DNA from: Paenibacillus sp. FSL A5-0031
Lineage (GTDB): Bacteria; Bacillota; Bacilli; Paenibacillales; Paenibacillaceae
DNA length: 64,000 nt
NCBI RefSeq assembly: GCF_001956295.1
Contig: NZ_MRTD01000006.1
Coordinates: 186,001-250,000, forward strand
Direction of reading: 5' to 3'
Of the stretch, positions 17,432 through 26,089 are shown one piece after another; position 1 is the stretch's first letter; each line of letters opens with the position of its first letter. Both the position numbers and the translations under genes were made by a program. The notes beneath the pieces are model-generated. The model was not told the origin of the DNA. It did no database searches and was given only the letters and a program-made list of their open reading frames with translations.

Positions 17432-17907
17432 ATGTCTGCTTCCTCCCGCTTATCGCCATTGCTATTAAGTACGAATTGCTTGCGCATGCGGAAGCGATTC
17501 AAACCGCCCGCATATTCATAATGAATGTCATCCATTAACCTTTTCACAAAAAAAATACCCAAGCCGCCAATCGGACGATCCTCCAGCTCGAGCTCTAATA
17601 GTGCTCTAGGATCAGCCTCCTGCAGCGGATTAAAGGGAACGCCCCCGTCTTCTATTTTTACTTCAACGCTGGTTGGAGAAGCTTGAATAATGACGTCAAT
17701 ATGATGCTCTCCCCCAGATGGGAAGCCGTAGTTTACAATGTTGATGACAAGCTCCTCGCATGCTAGAGACAAGTCGAGAACTGCGCGTTCAGACCAACCC
17801 GCCTCGGCACCAATTTGCTCAAGCCCTTCATTCAGACGCTGGAGCTCCTCCAGCCGATTGTACAGCTTAATTTCACGATCGATGGGAAATTGCCAATCGT
17901 TCGACAT
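17428..17907 (-). CDS. RsbW-like anti-sigma/serine kinase (HATPase_c)
   Basis: A 159-residue GHKL ATP-binding protein of the RsbW/SpoIIAB class. The N-box is in LACEELVINIVNYGFPSGGE (residues 49-68). The G-boxes are VKIEDGGVPFNP and RPIGGLGIFFVKRLMDDIHY near residues 86-132. Such kinases phosphorylate the STAS antagonist and hold a sigma factor or another partner inactive. No sigma gene is adjacent, so the partner may be encoded elsewhere or may not be a sigma factor. It is first in a three-gene set, preceded by 133 bases without a gene. Confidence 0.9.
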   Translation of the reverse strand: MSNDWQFPIDREIKLYNRLEELQRLNEGLEQIGAEAGWSERAVLDLSLACEELVINIVNYGFPSGGEHHIDVIIQASPTSVEVKIEDGGVPFNPLQEADPRALLELELEDRPIGGLGIFFVKRLMDDIHYEYAGGLNRFRMRKQFVLNSNGDKREEADI

Positions 17908-18040
17908 TTACTACCCCCCAAATTGAATCTGACCTATCCGAGCAGAAACTAAGCAAGATATGAATCTAGTAGTTCTACGAATATTGTTGGAATCCTGCTA
18001 TTTTTGTCGAATAGTTTGAAGTACATCTTCAGCAAAAGTT

Positions 18041-18745
18041 TTAACGTTCAACAAGCCCCTGCTCAAAGGCGTAAATCGTCAACTGTACGCGATTAGCGAG
18101 ATGAAGCTTTTGCAAAATATTTTTCAGATGGTTTTTTACTGTATGCTCCGACAAGCACAGCTCGCCTGCAATCTCACGATTGGAAGCGCCTGTAGCCACC
18201 CGCTCAAGCACTTCTTTCTCCCGATCGGTAAGCGGAGTCGTAATAATAGACGCATTTTTATCCAGCGTTTGAGGTTTATTCACAAGATGCTTGGTCTCCT
18301 GCGGCTTCATTTTTGAAAATTCCTGCAGCATGCGAAAGGCAAGCTCCTTCGACATCGGTGCTTCATCTAAAGATATCGCTCGCAAATATTCCATCCATGA
18401 GGACGGGGCAAGATTTTTGAGCAAATAACCTTGCGCTCCTCGCTTTATCGCCTCGAATAAATTAGTAATGTCATCGGAGACCGTAACCATGACAATTTTT
18501 AAAGAGGGCATGAGCAGCTTCAGCCGCTGCGTCGCTTCGAGTCCGCCAATGCCAGGCATATTAATGTCCATAAGCACCAAATCGGGCTGTAATTCTTCGA
18601 TTGCAGCGATTGCCTCCTCGCCGCTTGCCGCTTCCCCTATTACTTCAAATGAGTTATCGCTTAATACTATATCGCGTATGCCTTCCCGGCCGTGGGGATG
18701 GTCATCTACTAAAAAAACGCGTACCTTAGCCGTTTTATCTGTCAT
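18041..18745 (-). CDS. NarL/LiaR-type response regulator
   Basis: A 234-residue two-component regulator. The receiver domain (residues 8-125) has the acidic pair in FLVDDHPHGREGI, the phosphoacceptor aspartate in PDLVLMDINMPGIGG and the T/S-K pair near VMVTVSDD and YLLKNLAPSS. The C-terminal LuxR helix-turn-helix is LTDREKEVLERVATGASNRE, followed by SEHTVKNHLKNILQKLH. Its start overlaps the sensor kinase stop by 4 bases, so the two are co-translated. The linked CopD-like membrane gene suggests that the system responds to an envelope or metal signal, which is an inference. Confidence 0.94.
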   Translation of the reverse strand: MTDKTAKVRVFLVDDHPHGREGIRDIVLSDNSFEVIGEAASGEEAIAAIEELQPDLVLMDINMPGIGGLEATQRLKLLMPSLKIVMVTVSDDITNLFEAIKRGAQGYLLKNLAPSSWMEYLRAISLDEAPMSKELAFRMLQEFSKMKPQETKHLVNKPQTLDKNASIITTPLTDREKEVLERVATGASNREIAGELCLSEHTVKNHLKNILQKLHLANRVQLTIYAFEQGLVER

Positions 18746-19623
18746 TTGGCATCACTCCTTCCGATGATTTCGACTTCTGTGCCCTGCGGTTTCGTCTGCT
18801 GTACCGTCATCGTCCAGCCCATCGCAGCTGCTCGCTCCTGCATCATTTTGACCCCATACTTGCCTTTGCCGTGAAGCTTCTCCTTCTCAGCCCCTATACC
18901 ATCATCGAGAATGGAGCAGCGGAAAGTATTTGGCGTCTTATCGGAGCTTCCGATTCCTTCACCTTGAATGACAATTTGTTTTGCTTTCGCATGCTTCTGT
19001 ACGTTCATAAGAGCCTCACGCATAATGGCCAGTAATTCGACCTTCTGCTTATAGGACAACAAGCCGTCCTGTACATGCCATTCCACTGTTGTTTGAATGC
19101 CGGAGGTCTGTTCCATTTCAACGGTTAGATGGTGGATGCTTTGCATCCATGACATATCGGCTGGTAAAGGCGCATCGTGCAAATTGGCAATAGATTGCCT
19201 GACGTCATCATATACATGCCTCACGGTTTTTCTAATCTGATCCGTCGTTTGCTGCGCATCTGAAGCGGACTCCGCCCGCTCCAGCTTGTCCAGCTTAACC
19301 GATAGCATAAACAACGATTGTGAAATGCCATCATGAAGCTCGCGAGCGAGCTGCTCACGTTCCTCAAGAGCCGCCTTAACAATACGCTCGCGCTGCAGCG
19401 TCTCTTGCGTTTGCTCCAGCTTAGCGAATAACGCACGGAGCAGCGTCAGCGTAATAATAAAAACAAAAACAGGCGCGAGCAAATTGCCGAGATCCATCGA
19501 AATGAACGGGAGCAGCAGTGCGTGGCGCAAATATTCCCATAGCCCGATAGCGACCGTCGGAATCCATAAAATTAGCCATTTCAGCCATTTGTACGACATC
19601 TGCTCAGCTCCCTTTCTCCCCAT
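18742..19623 (-). CDS. NarX/LiaS-type sensor histidine kinase
   Basis: A 293-residue kinase with two N-terminal membrane helices (residues 8-62, LKWLILWIPTVAIGLWEYL, then NLLAPVFVFIITLTLLRALF) and almost no extracellular loop. The HisKA_3 segment LARELHDGISQSLFMLSVKL (about residues 92-111) holds the phosphorylated histidine. The ATPase domain has KAKQIVIQGEG, ILDDGIGAEKEK and GKYGVKMMQERAAAMGW. Small-loop sensors of this kind usually sense through another membrane protein; the CopD-like gene immediately upstream is the obvious candidate. Start and stop overlap both neighbours. Confidence 0.92.
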   Translation of the reverse strand: MGRKGAEQMSYKWLKWLILWIPTVAIGLWEYLRHALLLPFISMDLGNLLAPVFVFIITLTLLRALFAKLEQTQETLQRERIVKAALEEREQLARELHDGISQSLFMLSVKLDKLERAESASDAQQTTDQIRKTVRHVYDDVRQSIANLHDAPLPADMSWMQSIHHLTVEMEQTSGIQTTVEWHVQDGLLSYKQKVELLAIMREALMNVQKHAKAKQIVIQGEGIGSSDKTPNTFRCSILDDGIGAEKEKLHGKGKYGVKMMQERAAAMGWTMTVQQTKPQGTEVEIIGRSDAK

Positions 19624-21041
19624 TAGTCATTCCGAAACGGAATCAACTGCTTCGTTACTGCGCCGGTCTGATCCGTAATGATCAGTTCTGCTTCCCATGC
19701 CCCGCGTGTAGGCAGCTCGAACTTATCGGATTCATAATCCGTTTCTAAAAATCCAGGGAAAGCTAAATAATTTTCCCCGCTGGCACCGCGCACTGGAACA
19801 TTGATATCCGCTTTCTTCGGATTATCCGGCGTACGAAGCAGAAATTGTACAGATGCCGGCGAGCCAAGCGTCTTAGGCAGCCAAATTTTTAGTTTCACGT
19901 CATTTGGACCAGGCCCATTTGGGGTTATGATTACCGTGTAATGGAGCGTTTCACCCATTTTATGATAGGATAACGGCTCTGTATCGGGAACCGGACTTAC
20001 GTAAGTGAAGATGCTTGCAAGGATCAGCACCAAAGCCATCAAAAGTCCATCCAGCTTCAGCAGCTTGCCGCTCGGCAGCTTCTGCTGTTTGGCGCGCCGA
20101 TGCAGCAGAAATCCAACGCAAGCAACAATCAGTACCAATCCTGATTTGGCAAGCAGCATGAACCCCCAGCTTGTATAAAACAAATAGCGCCAGCTTGGCA
20201 GAAGAAGTGCCGTCATGCCAATTCCACTAATCGTTAGCAGCACGATTGTCAGCCATGCGACCTTCGTAAATCGCTCAGCGAATCTCCCTGCCTCCTTGCG
20301 ATCTGTCCGCCACAATAACAATAGCAGCATTAATCCGCCAGCCCACAAAGCAGAGCAGACGATATGTATGAAGTCGAACACAATAGCAAACGTATTGCTT
20401 GGAAGTGCATTAACATGCCCGTTAAAGCTTTCAACCGCAATAAGCAGCAGAGCCCAAATCATTTTGAATGAATCATGCAATCGCAGAACCGTAAATCCAA
20501 GCAGCGAAAGTACGATCAGTGCAAGCCATGATTGGCCGGTGGACGTCTCCGTCAGCAAGCGGACCCATTCATTCGAATTACCTCCGTCATATCCCTTCAT
20601 TAATTGACTCGCATGAACAAAAACGAACAGTAAAACCGCAAGCAGCAATCCTCTAAGCGAATAGATGCTCCATTTTTGCACGAGCTTGCTCAGACCGGAT
20701 TCCGCATCCTTTGGCAGCGTTATGGACCAAAGCATTAATCCAGCAGCGAACATAAATGCAGCATAATAAATCGCTCTAACCGTATAAAATAAAGCTTGCG
20801 AAACGGTAATTCCAGCTTCTGATTGTGTCCCGTCCGAATGATCATGGCCAACCTGCTTGTGAGGATCAAAATTTGTTTCTTCCATTCCCGAATACAGCTG
20901 TGCAAAAGCCTGCGGCGGCGATACCCACAAAGAAGCAGCAGCGGCGATCAGAAGAAACAATAGTACCATTGCCATATATTTCGCCCACCTGCCGGACGCC
21001 ATTTGTTTTAGTTGGAGCAAATATTTTCCCATAGATGTCAC
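19623..21041 (-). CDS. CopD-family multi-pass membrane protein with C-terminal CopC/YtkA-like domain
   Basis: A 472-residue membrane protein. A hydrophobic N-terminus (YMAMVLLFLLIAAAASLWVS) is followed by a His-containing extracellular stretch (HKQVGHDHSDGT, residues 64-75). Eight or so membrane helices follow, including the CopD core with DFIHIVCSALWAGGLMLLLL. A beta-rich extracellular tail from about residue 365 (LHYTVIITPNGPGPNDVKLK) resembles CopC/YtkA domains. CopD proteins are linked to copper uptake or delivery. Its stop codon overlaps the kinase start, so it is co-expressed with the two-component pair and may be a signalling partner. Confidence 0.88.
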   Translation of the reverse strand: MTSMGKYLLQLKQMASGRWAKYMAMVLLFLLIAAAASLWVSPPQAFAQLYSGMEETNFDPHKQVGHDHSDGTQSEAGITVSQALFYTVRAIYYAAFMFAAGLMLWSITLPKDAESGLSKLVQKWSIYSLRGLLLAVLLFVFVHASQLMKGYDGGNSNEWVRLLTETSTGQSWLALIVLSLLGFTVLRLHDSFKMIWALLLIAVESFNGHVNALPSNTFAIVFDFIHIVCSALWAGGLMLLLLLWRTDRKEAGRFAERFTKVAWLTIVLLTISGIGMTALLLPSWRYLFYTSWGFMLLAKSGLVLIVACVGFLLHRRAKQQKLPSGKLLKLDGLLMALVLILASIFTYVSPVPDTEPLSYHKMGETLHYTVIITPNGPGPNDVKLKIWLPKTLGSPASVQFLLRTPDNPKKADINVPVRGASGENYLAFPGFLETDYESDKFELPTRGAWEAELIITDQTGAVTKQLIPFRND

Positions 21042-21064
21042 ATCCCTTTATGTCATACTGTTTC

Positions 21065-21093
21065 AGTGTACTCGACCGCTCTAAAAAGAACAA
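21065..21093 (-). promoter_or_regulatory. Candidate promoter of the CopD/two-component operon
   Basis: Minus strand TTGTTC (21088-21093) and TACACT (21065-21070) are separated by 17 bases. Each box matches consensus at four of six positions. They lie about 25 bases upstream of the CopD-like start, in the only gap before the three-gene operon. Confidence 0.4.
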
Positions 21094-21181
21094 TTGCAGT
21101 TCGGTCAAGCAAATACGTATAGCAACCTACTTTTAAGCCCATTCTACTATTAAAACCATGAATCTAAGGACGTGAACCCTA

Positions 21182-21340
21182 ATGATGGAGAAAGACTATC
21201 ATCTCGCTGAATTAAACAATCAAAGCGATGCGCTCGATGCCATTCGCAAGCTGGAGCAGCAATTGACTAAAACTTATGGCTCAGAAGTCGCATTAATTGC
21301 TTATGCCGCAGACGCAGATAATGAAAAAGATAAAGCCTAA
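21182..21340 (+). CDS. Small hypothetical protein, 52 residues
   Basis: A short acidic reading frame, MMEKDYHLAELNNQSDALDA then IRKLEQQLTKTYGSEVALIA and YAADADNEKDKA. It has a proper AAGGACG ribosome binding site about 9 bases upstream and a strong terminator about 25 bases downstream. Codon use is ordinary. The pattern of an amphipathic helix plus a hydrophobic strand (EVALIAYAA) is like small cytosolic Bacillales proteins of unknown function. No function is proposed. Confidence 0.65.
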   Translation: MMEKDYHLAELNNQSDALDAIRKLEQQLTKTYGSEVALIAYAADADNEKDKA

Positions 21341-21365
21341 ACAGCATATTAAGGCGTAATCAATG

Positions 21366-21409
21366 GCATGGCTCCTGTGCAATTCACAGAGGCTATGTCT
21401 TTTTTTTAT
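21366..21409 (+). terminator. Intrinsic terminator after the 52-residue gene
   Basis: An imperfect hairpin (CATGGCTCCTGTG pairing with CACAGAGGCTATG around a five-base loop) is followed by TCTTTTTTTT on the plus strand. The tail runs into the 3' end of the convergent gene. Confidence 0.75.
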
Positions 21410-21816
21410 AAAATGCCCCTCATTTTACGAGCGAAGAATAGCGGCCAGTATTCATCCGCGATTGCCGGGCAGCCTCTATCGGATTCCCAAACGTACACCC
21501 AGCCTGAAACAAGCTTATCCTTTGCGTCGGCAACCCATACCCTTTCATAATCATTTTGCTCCTCGTGACCATAAAATTGCTCGAGCGCATCCATGGATGC
21601 AAGTCCTTCTCTATCGACGACTATCCATTGACCGCTTATAATACTATTGCACTCTTTAGCAATAGCATCTCGAACGGCGGCTGGATAATCTCCGCAATCC
21701 ACCAGTCTCCCTGCGATCTTGCCAGGTCGAATCGATTGCACATAGGATGAAACAAAATGATGATTGCTCTGACCAGGCAATAACGAACCGTAAATAAAAA
21801 CAGGTATTTGCAGCAT
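21406..21816 (-). CDS. Gamma-glutamylcyclotransferase-like (AIG2/YtfP family) protein
   Basis: About 136 residues. IPVFIYGSLLPGQSNHH near the start is the substrate-binding YGSL motif of the GGCT fold. Further motifs are GRLVDCGDYPAAV and MDALEQFYGHEEQNDYERV, where the family's catalytic acid and tyrosine region lie. The start at 21816 (MLQIPVF) was chosen because GGAAGG lies 13 bases upstream; a longer frame would run into the divergent AraC gene. Members act on gamma-glutamyl amines or peptides, or are of unknown substrate. It converges on the 52-residue gene. Confidence 0.75.
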   Translation of the reverse strand: MLQIPVFIYGSLLPGQSNHHFVSSYVQSIRPGKIAGRLVDCGDYPAAVRDAIAKECNSIISGQWIVVDREGLASMDALEQFYGHEEQNDYERVWVADAKDKLVSGWVYVWESDRGCPAIADEYWPLFFARKMRGIL

Positions 21817-21890
21817 CTCTTCTCGAGCACCTTCCATCATGAAATAATAGATTGAAAATCCGTCTTCCTTCGAGGTGATTGTTCCAAGTG

Positions 21891-22772
21891 ATGATGAATC
21901 AACCCTATGGTGTATATGGATATCGGTTTCAAGATCCGCCGCAGCTTCCCATCTATCAGTTATTTGCAACCGGCTATCAAGAGGTAACAGAGACTGACTA
22001 CTACTGGGACGGGATGAAACGAATCGACGGCCCGCTCTACTTATTTCAATATACCGTCTCCGGCTTCGGTCAATTCAGACTCGGAGATGAAACACATGAT
22101 CTCTATGCAGGCAATGCTTTCCTTGTAGAAATACCCGGAGATCATCACTATTGCTTGCCGCAGTCGAGCGACCACTGGACTTTTTATTTTGTACTATTTC
22201 GCCAGCAGCATATGCAAGCGCTGTGGTCTGAGCTGCTGCATGCCGTCGGCGCCACACCAACATTTGGACCTGTAAGCGCTGTCGTTCGCAGCCTTCAACA
22301 TTTATATGCAGAGGCTCGCAGCAATCGTATTCAGAACAGCTACCAAGCATCATCTCTTATTTATCGTCTTATGATGGAACTGCTCCAATCAAGCACGCTG
22401 CAGCAGCAGGAGAAAATGAATTGGCCGCAGCAAATTAAGCAGGCAACTACTTATATGGAAGCTGAATTTCATCGTTTGCAAAGCTTAGATGATGTCGCAG
22501 CTGCAGCTGGATTGTCTAAATATTATTTTACGCGAATGTTCACGAAGACGACAGGCATGTCACCAATGGACTTTGTAACGAAGCTCCGAATCGAGAAGGC
22601 TGTTCAGCTGCTTAGGAGCAGCAGCCTCACAGTCGAAGAAATCGCTCATACGGTTGGTTATTCGAGCGGCAGCTACTTTAGTAAAGTATTTCGAAGCCGC
22701 GTCGGCTTTCCTCCTGCTGATTTCCGATTAGCCAAGGAGCTTCCTTCAATCGATCGTTTACAGTTCAATTGA
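21891..22772 (+). CDS. AraC-family transcriptional regulator
   Basis: About 293 residues. An N-terminal cupin-like sensor domain (YLFQYTVSGFGQFRLGDETH, with AGNAFLVEIPGDHHYCLP) is followed by two helix-turn-helix motifs in the C-terminal 100 residues (SLDDVAAAAGLSKYYFTRMF and TVEEIAHTVGYSSGSYFSKV). The start is uncertain: TTG 21879, GTG 21888 and ATG 21891 are in frame behind GAGGTG. ATG 21891 is used here. The next gene on the same strand is a GH27 glycosidase about 110 bases downstream, so it probably controls use of a galactoside or related sugar. Confidence 0.9.
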   Translation: MMNQPYGVYGYRFQDPPQLPIYQLFATGYQEVTETDYYWDGMKRIDGPLYLFQYTVSGFGQFRLGDETHDLYAGNAFLVEIPGDHHYCLPQSSDHWTFYFVLFRQQHMQALWSELLHAVGATPTFGPVSAVVRSLQHLYAEARSNRIQNSYQASSLIYRLMMELLQSSTLQQQEKMNWPQQIKQATTYMEAEFHRLQSLDDVAAAAGLSKYYFTRMFTKTTGMSPMDFVTKLRIEKAVQLLRSSSLTVEEIAHTVGYSSGSYFSKVFRSRVGFPPADFRLAKELPSIDRLQFN

Positions 22773-22838
22773 AGAGCAATATTTTACATATCAACGCAAT
22801 AAATTACGCTAGTCATCGACTAACGTTTCGTTTTACGA

Positions 22839-22865
22839 TTATCGTATAGAGCAATATTACGATAA
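22839..22865 (+). promoter_or_regulatory. Inverted repeat upstream of the GH27 gene
   Basis: TTATCGTA (22839-22846) and TACGATAA (22858-22865) are perfect inverted arms separated by 11 bases, ending just ahead of the GAGAGGACG ribosome binding region. It could be an operator for the upstream AraC protein or an mRNA hairpin affecting initiation. Confidence 0.4.
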
Positions 22866-22881
22866 GAGAGGACGAAATCAA

Positions 22882-24168
22882 ATGTATACAACTTCCAAAC
22901 ATCATCAATATGCCGCAACTCCGCCTATGGGCTGGAACAGCTGGGACTGCTATGGCGCAAGTGTGAGAGAAGACGAGGTTCGCGGAAATGCAGCATATAT
23001 GGCCGAACATCTGCGAGATTATGGCTGGGAATATGTCATTGTTGATATTCAGTGGTATGAGCCAGGAGCAAATTCATCCCAATATCGTCCTTTCGTTCCG
23101 CTTGAGATGGATGAGTATTCCCGCTTGCAGCCCGCAGTTAACCGATTTCCATCCGCTGCGAACGGTCAAGGCTTCAAACCTCTAGCAGATTATGTTCATT
23201 CACTCGGGCTAAAATTCGGTATCCATATGATGAGGGGCATTCCTCGTCAAGCCGTTCATGCAGACACCAGCCTGCTTGGAACAAACATAACCGCTCGCCA
23301 GATTGCACATCCGAATTCGATCTGCCCGTGGAACACAGACATGTATGGCGTTGATGCTTCCAAAGACGGCGCACAGCAATATTACAATTCGTTATTTGAT
23401 TTATACGCATCATGGGGAGTCGATTTCGTTAAAGTGGATGATATTGCCGCTTCCAGAATTTACGGCATTCATTTGGATGAAATCAAGCTTATTCATCACG
23501 CAATAGAACAATGCGGCAGGCCGATGGTGCTTAGCCTATCGCCTGGTCCTGCTCCGCTCGAGGATGCGGGTCCGCTTGCAGAGCATGCGAATATGTGGCG
23601 AATGACAGATGATTACTGGGATTTGTGGCACCTGCTTTATGAGATGTTTGAGCGCTGCGAGAAGTGGGCGCCGCATGCTCGGGATGGAGCATGGCCGGAT
23701 TGTGATATGCTGCCGCTGGGGCATTTGGGCATTCGTTCTGTGGATGGCGGAGGCAGCGATCGCTGGACAAGATTTACACGGGACGAGCAGGTAACGATGA
23801 TGTCGCTATGGGCTATTTTCCGATCGCCGCTTATGTTTGGCGGTGAAATGCGGGACAACGACGAATGGACGCTATCATTGCTCACAAATGAGGAAGTATT
23901 ATCCCTTCATCGGAATGGACGCGGCGCACGCCAGCTTTATCGCGAACAGGACCGTATTGCATGGACAGCACAGGGCGATGATGCATTGTACGTTGCTTTG
24001 TTTAATGCGAGTGATCAAGAGGATACGGTTGCCGTGACGCTTGCGCAGCTTGGTTTAGCCAATGCTCCGCTCGTACGCAATCTTTGGACACGCGAGAATC
24101 TCGGCAGCTTGAACGAGCTGTCATTCTCTCTGCCTCCACACGGATCGTTATTGCTCAAATTAACATAG
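22882..24168 (+). CDS. Glycoside hydrolase family 27-like alpha-galactosidase
   Basis: A 428-residue enzyme. PPMGWNSWDCYGASVREDEV near residue 15 is the GH27 opening motif. WGVDFVKVDDIAASRIYG (about residues 173-190) carries the nucleophilic aspartate, and RMTDDYWDLWH the acid/base aspartate region. The last 75 residues form the usual C-terminal beta-sandwich. There is no signal peptide, so it acts on imported oligosaccharides. GH27 covers alpha-galactosidases, alpha-N-acetylgalactosaminidases and isomaltodextranases; the exact substrate cannot be set from sequence alone. Confidence 0.88.
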   Translation: MYTTSKHHQYAATPPMGWNSWDCYGASVREDEVRGNAAYMAEHLRDYGWEYVIVDIQWYEPGANSSQYRPFVPLEMDEYSRLQPAVNRFPSAANGQGFKPLADYVHSLGLKFGIHMMRGIPRQAVHADTSLLGTNITARQIAHPNSICPWNTDMYGVDASKDGAQQYYNSLFDLYASWGVDFVKVDDIAASRIYGIHLDEIKLIHHAIEQCGRPMVLSLSPGPAPLEDAGPLAEHANMWRMTDDYWDLWHLLYEMFERCEKWAPHARDGAWPDCDMLPLGHLGIRSVDGGGSDRWTRFTRDEQVTMMSLWAIFRSPLMFGGEMRDNDEWTLSLLTNEEVLSLHRNGRGARQLYREQDRIAWTAQGDDALYVALFNASDQEDTVAVTLAQLGLANAPLVRNLWTRENLGSLNELSFSLPPHGSLLLKLT

Positions 24169-24205
24169 CTTTTTGGACCATGCACGGCCGCCAATTGTTT
24201 TTTCT

Positions 24206-24390
24206 AACAGGAATATCTCCTGTTAAACTCACTCAAACGATACTTCTACCATGTTTGAAATGGAAAAACTCCTGTTAATTTCTGCAAAAGACCACTGATA
24301 AGTCATTTGCATCGAAATAAGCTGGAGTTTTTCCTGTTATTTGTGTTGTAAAGCGTTTAATCGCTAATATAACGGGAAGTTTTCCTGTTA
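24206..24390. repeat. Four spaced copies of a TCCTGTTA motif in a 429-base gap
   Basis: The gap between the glycosidase and glutamate dehydrogenase genes has no open frame worth calling. TCCTGTTA occurs at 24218, 24270, 24332 and 24383. The first is preceded by the inverted form TAACAGGA, and the others by A/T-rich GGAAAAAC or GGAGTTTTT. Spacing is 50-60 bases. It resembles a degenerate intergenic repeat rather than an operator, but protein binding cannot be excluded. Confidence 0.55.
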
Positions 24391-24597
24391 CCCAGCTTAA
24401 TAAGAGTGGATTCGAAGCTGAATCCCTATCATTTGGTAACCATTCGCACATCAAGCTTTCCCTAGTTTTGGCTTATAACGTTCCAATATGTTACAGTTAG
24501 AGTTCAAGTGCTAGCGTATCTGCCTCATATCCTTTGGCAATTATACGCTGCAGCTTGAAAAAATCTCATTCCTGAATACATAGGAGGTCGTTTAGTT

Positions 24598-25977
24598 ATG
24601 GCAAGCCAAACAGGAGCCATCGTACAGCAATCCTTAAACGCACTAATGGGAGACCCTGCTTTTTTACCAAATTTACAAGCTCAAGCACGTGAGCAAGCTT
24701 TCTTATCACTTGCTGCTATTCTTTCCACGCCAAATAAAGTTCATAAAGCTTTTTTGCGCATTACGGTAGATAACGGCAATGTCGTTCGAATTCCGGCCTA
24801 TCGCATACAGCATAACGATACACTCGGGCCTTATAAAGGCGGAATTCGGTTTCACGAATCCGTAAGCGAAGATGAAGTAACAAATCTAGCTGCGCTAATG
24901 ACGCTCAAAAACGCGCTTCACGAGGTGCCTTTCGGCGGAGGTAAAGGTGGAGTCGTTATTAATCCACGCTCCTATTCCGCTAGAGAGCTTTATCTCATTT
25001 GCAAAAAATACGTGCAATATTTCAGTGACGTGCTCGGGCCTGACAAAGATATTCCGGCACCTGATATGGGAACCGGCGAGCGTGAAATGGACTGGATGAT
25101 GGCCGAGTACAAAAGCATTCATCCCGGTCATCCTTACCTCGGCAGCTTCACCGGCAAAAGCGTCATTAACGGCGGATCTTTAGGCCGCAGAGAAGCAACC
25201 GGAAAAGGCGTTTATTTCACTTTCCGTTACATGCTTTATGATTTTCTTAAAGAGCAAAGCAGCTGGCTAGCCGGCAGCACAAACCCGTTTGTGCAAACCG
25301 CGTTAGCGCATGCGGACAAGCCGCTGTCGATCGCCGTTCAAGGCTTCGGCAACGTTGGTTCAGTCGCTGCAATGGAAGCATATAAATGCTCTTATTTAAA
25401 CAATAAAGTAGTAGCTGTAAGCGATCGCAACGTCACGTTGTACAATCCGGACGGTCTCTCTATCCCTTCATTGCTTGAATACGCATCGCTTCACCAAGGT
25501 GATTTGCCTTCGGACGAAGCTGCACTGTCTGAGCTTGATATGAAAGCCCAAATTCTTGGCCGCGAAGAGGTCCTTTATTTAGATGTAGATGTGCTTATTC
25601 TTGCCGCACTTGAGGAACAAGTTCGCAAAGACAACGTCGATCAAGTAAAAGCTCGCATCATTGTAGAAGGTGCGAATGCCCCTGTCACAGGTGAGGCTGA
25701 TGAGGTGCTGACTGCAAAGGGCACCATCATTATTCCCGACATTCTTGCAAACGCCGGCGGTGTTATCGTCTCCTATTTCGAATGGCTGCAAGGAAGAGAA
25801 ACACAATTTTTCACCGAGGAACAGGTGTATAAGATGTTGTATGAGAAAATGCAAACAACGTTAAACGGCATCCTGCCCGCTTTCTTCGGCGATCCGTTCC
25901 CGCTCCGTCAAAATTGTTATAATCATGCGGTTATGAAGCTGTCAACCGTGCTGTATCGTCAAGGCAAGCTTTATTAA
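24598..25977 (+). CDS. Glutamate dehydrogenase (Glu/Leu/Phe/Val dehydrogenase family)
   Basis: A 459-residue NAD(P)-dependent enzyme interconverting glutamate and 2-oxoglutarate. GPYKGGIRFHESVSEDEVTN and VPFGGGKGGVVINP (residues 78-123) contain the substrate and catalytic lysines. PDMGTGEREMDWM follows, and VQGFGNVGSVAAME is the Rossmann nucleotide site. It is about 30 residues longer than typical RocG/GudB, mainly through an insertion before the Rossmann domain (SSWLAGSTNPFVQTALAHAD) and further residues in that domain. An AGGAGG site lies 8-9 bases before ATG. It stands alone with a terminator downstream. Confidence 0.93.
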   Translation: MASQTGAIVQQSLNALMGDPAFLPNLQAQAREQAFLSLAAILSTPNKVHKAFLRITVDNGNVVRIPAYRIQHNDTLGPYKGGIRFHESVSEDEVTNLAALMTLKNALHEVPFGGGKGGVVINPRSYSARELYLICKKYVQYFSDVLGPDKDIPAPDMGTGEREMDWMMAEYKSIHPGHPYLGSFTGKSVINGGSLGRREATGKGVYFTFRYMLYDFLKEQSSWLAGSTNPFVQTALAHADKPLSIAVQGFGNVGSVAAMEAYKCSYLNNKVVAVSDRNVTLYNPDGLSIPSLLEYASLHQGDLPSDEAALSELDMKAQILGREEVLYLDVDVLILAALEEQVRKDNVDQVKARIIVEGANAPVTGEADEVLTAKGTIIIPDILANAGGVIVSYFEWLQGRETQFFTEEQVYKMLYEKMQTTLNGILPAFFGDPFPLRQNCYNHAVMKLSTVLYRQGKLY

Positions 25978-26027
25978 CATGCCTTCCTGACTAGGTATCT
26001 GCATGCTCCTTTAATGGCTTCACAGAT

Positions 26028-26077
26028 AAAGGGCAATTCCTCAACCAGCTTTGGCTGCTAAGGAATTGCCCTTTTTA
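26028..26077. terminator. Bidirectional terminator between glutamate dehydrogenase and VWA genes
   Basis: AAGGGCAATTCCT and AGGAATTGCCCTT form a 13-base stem with an A-run on the left and a T-run on the right. It therefore serves both convergent genes. Confidence 0.9.
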
Positions 26078-26089
26078 TAATGAAGAAAA

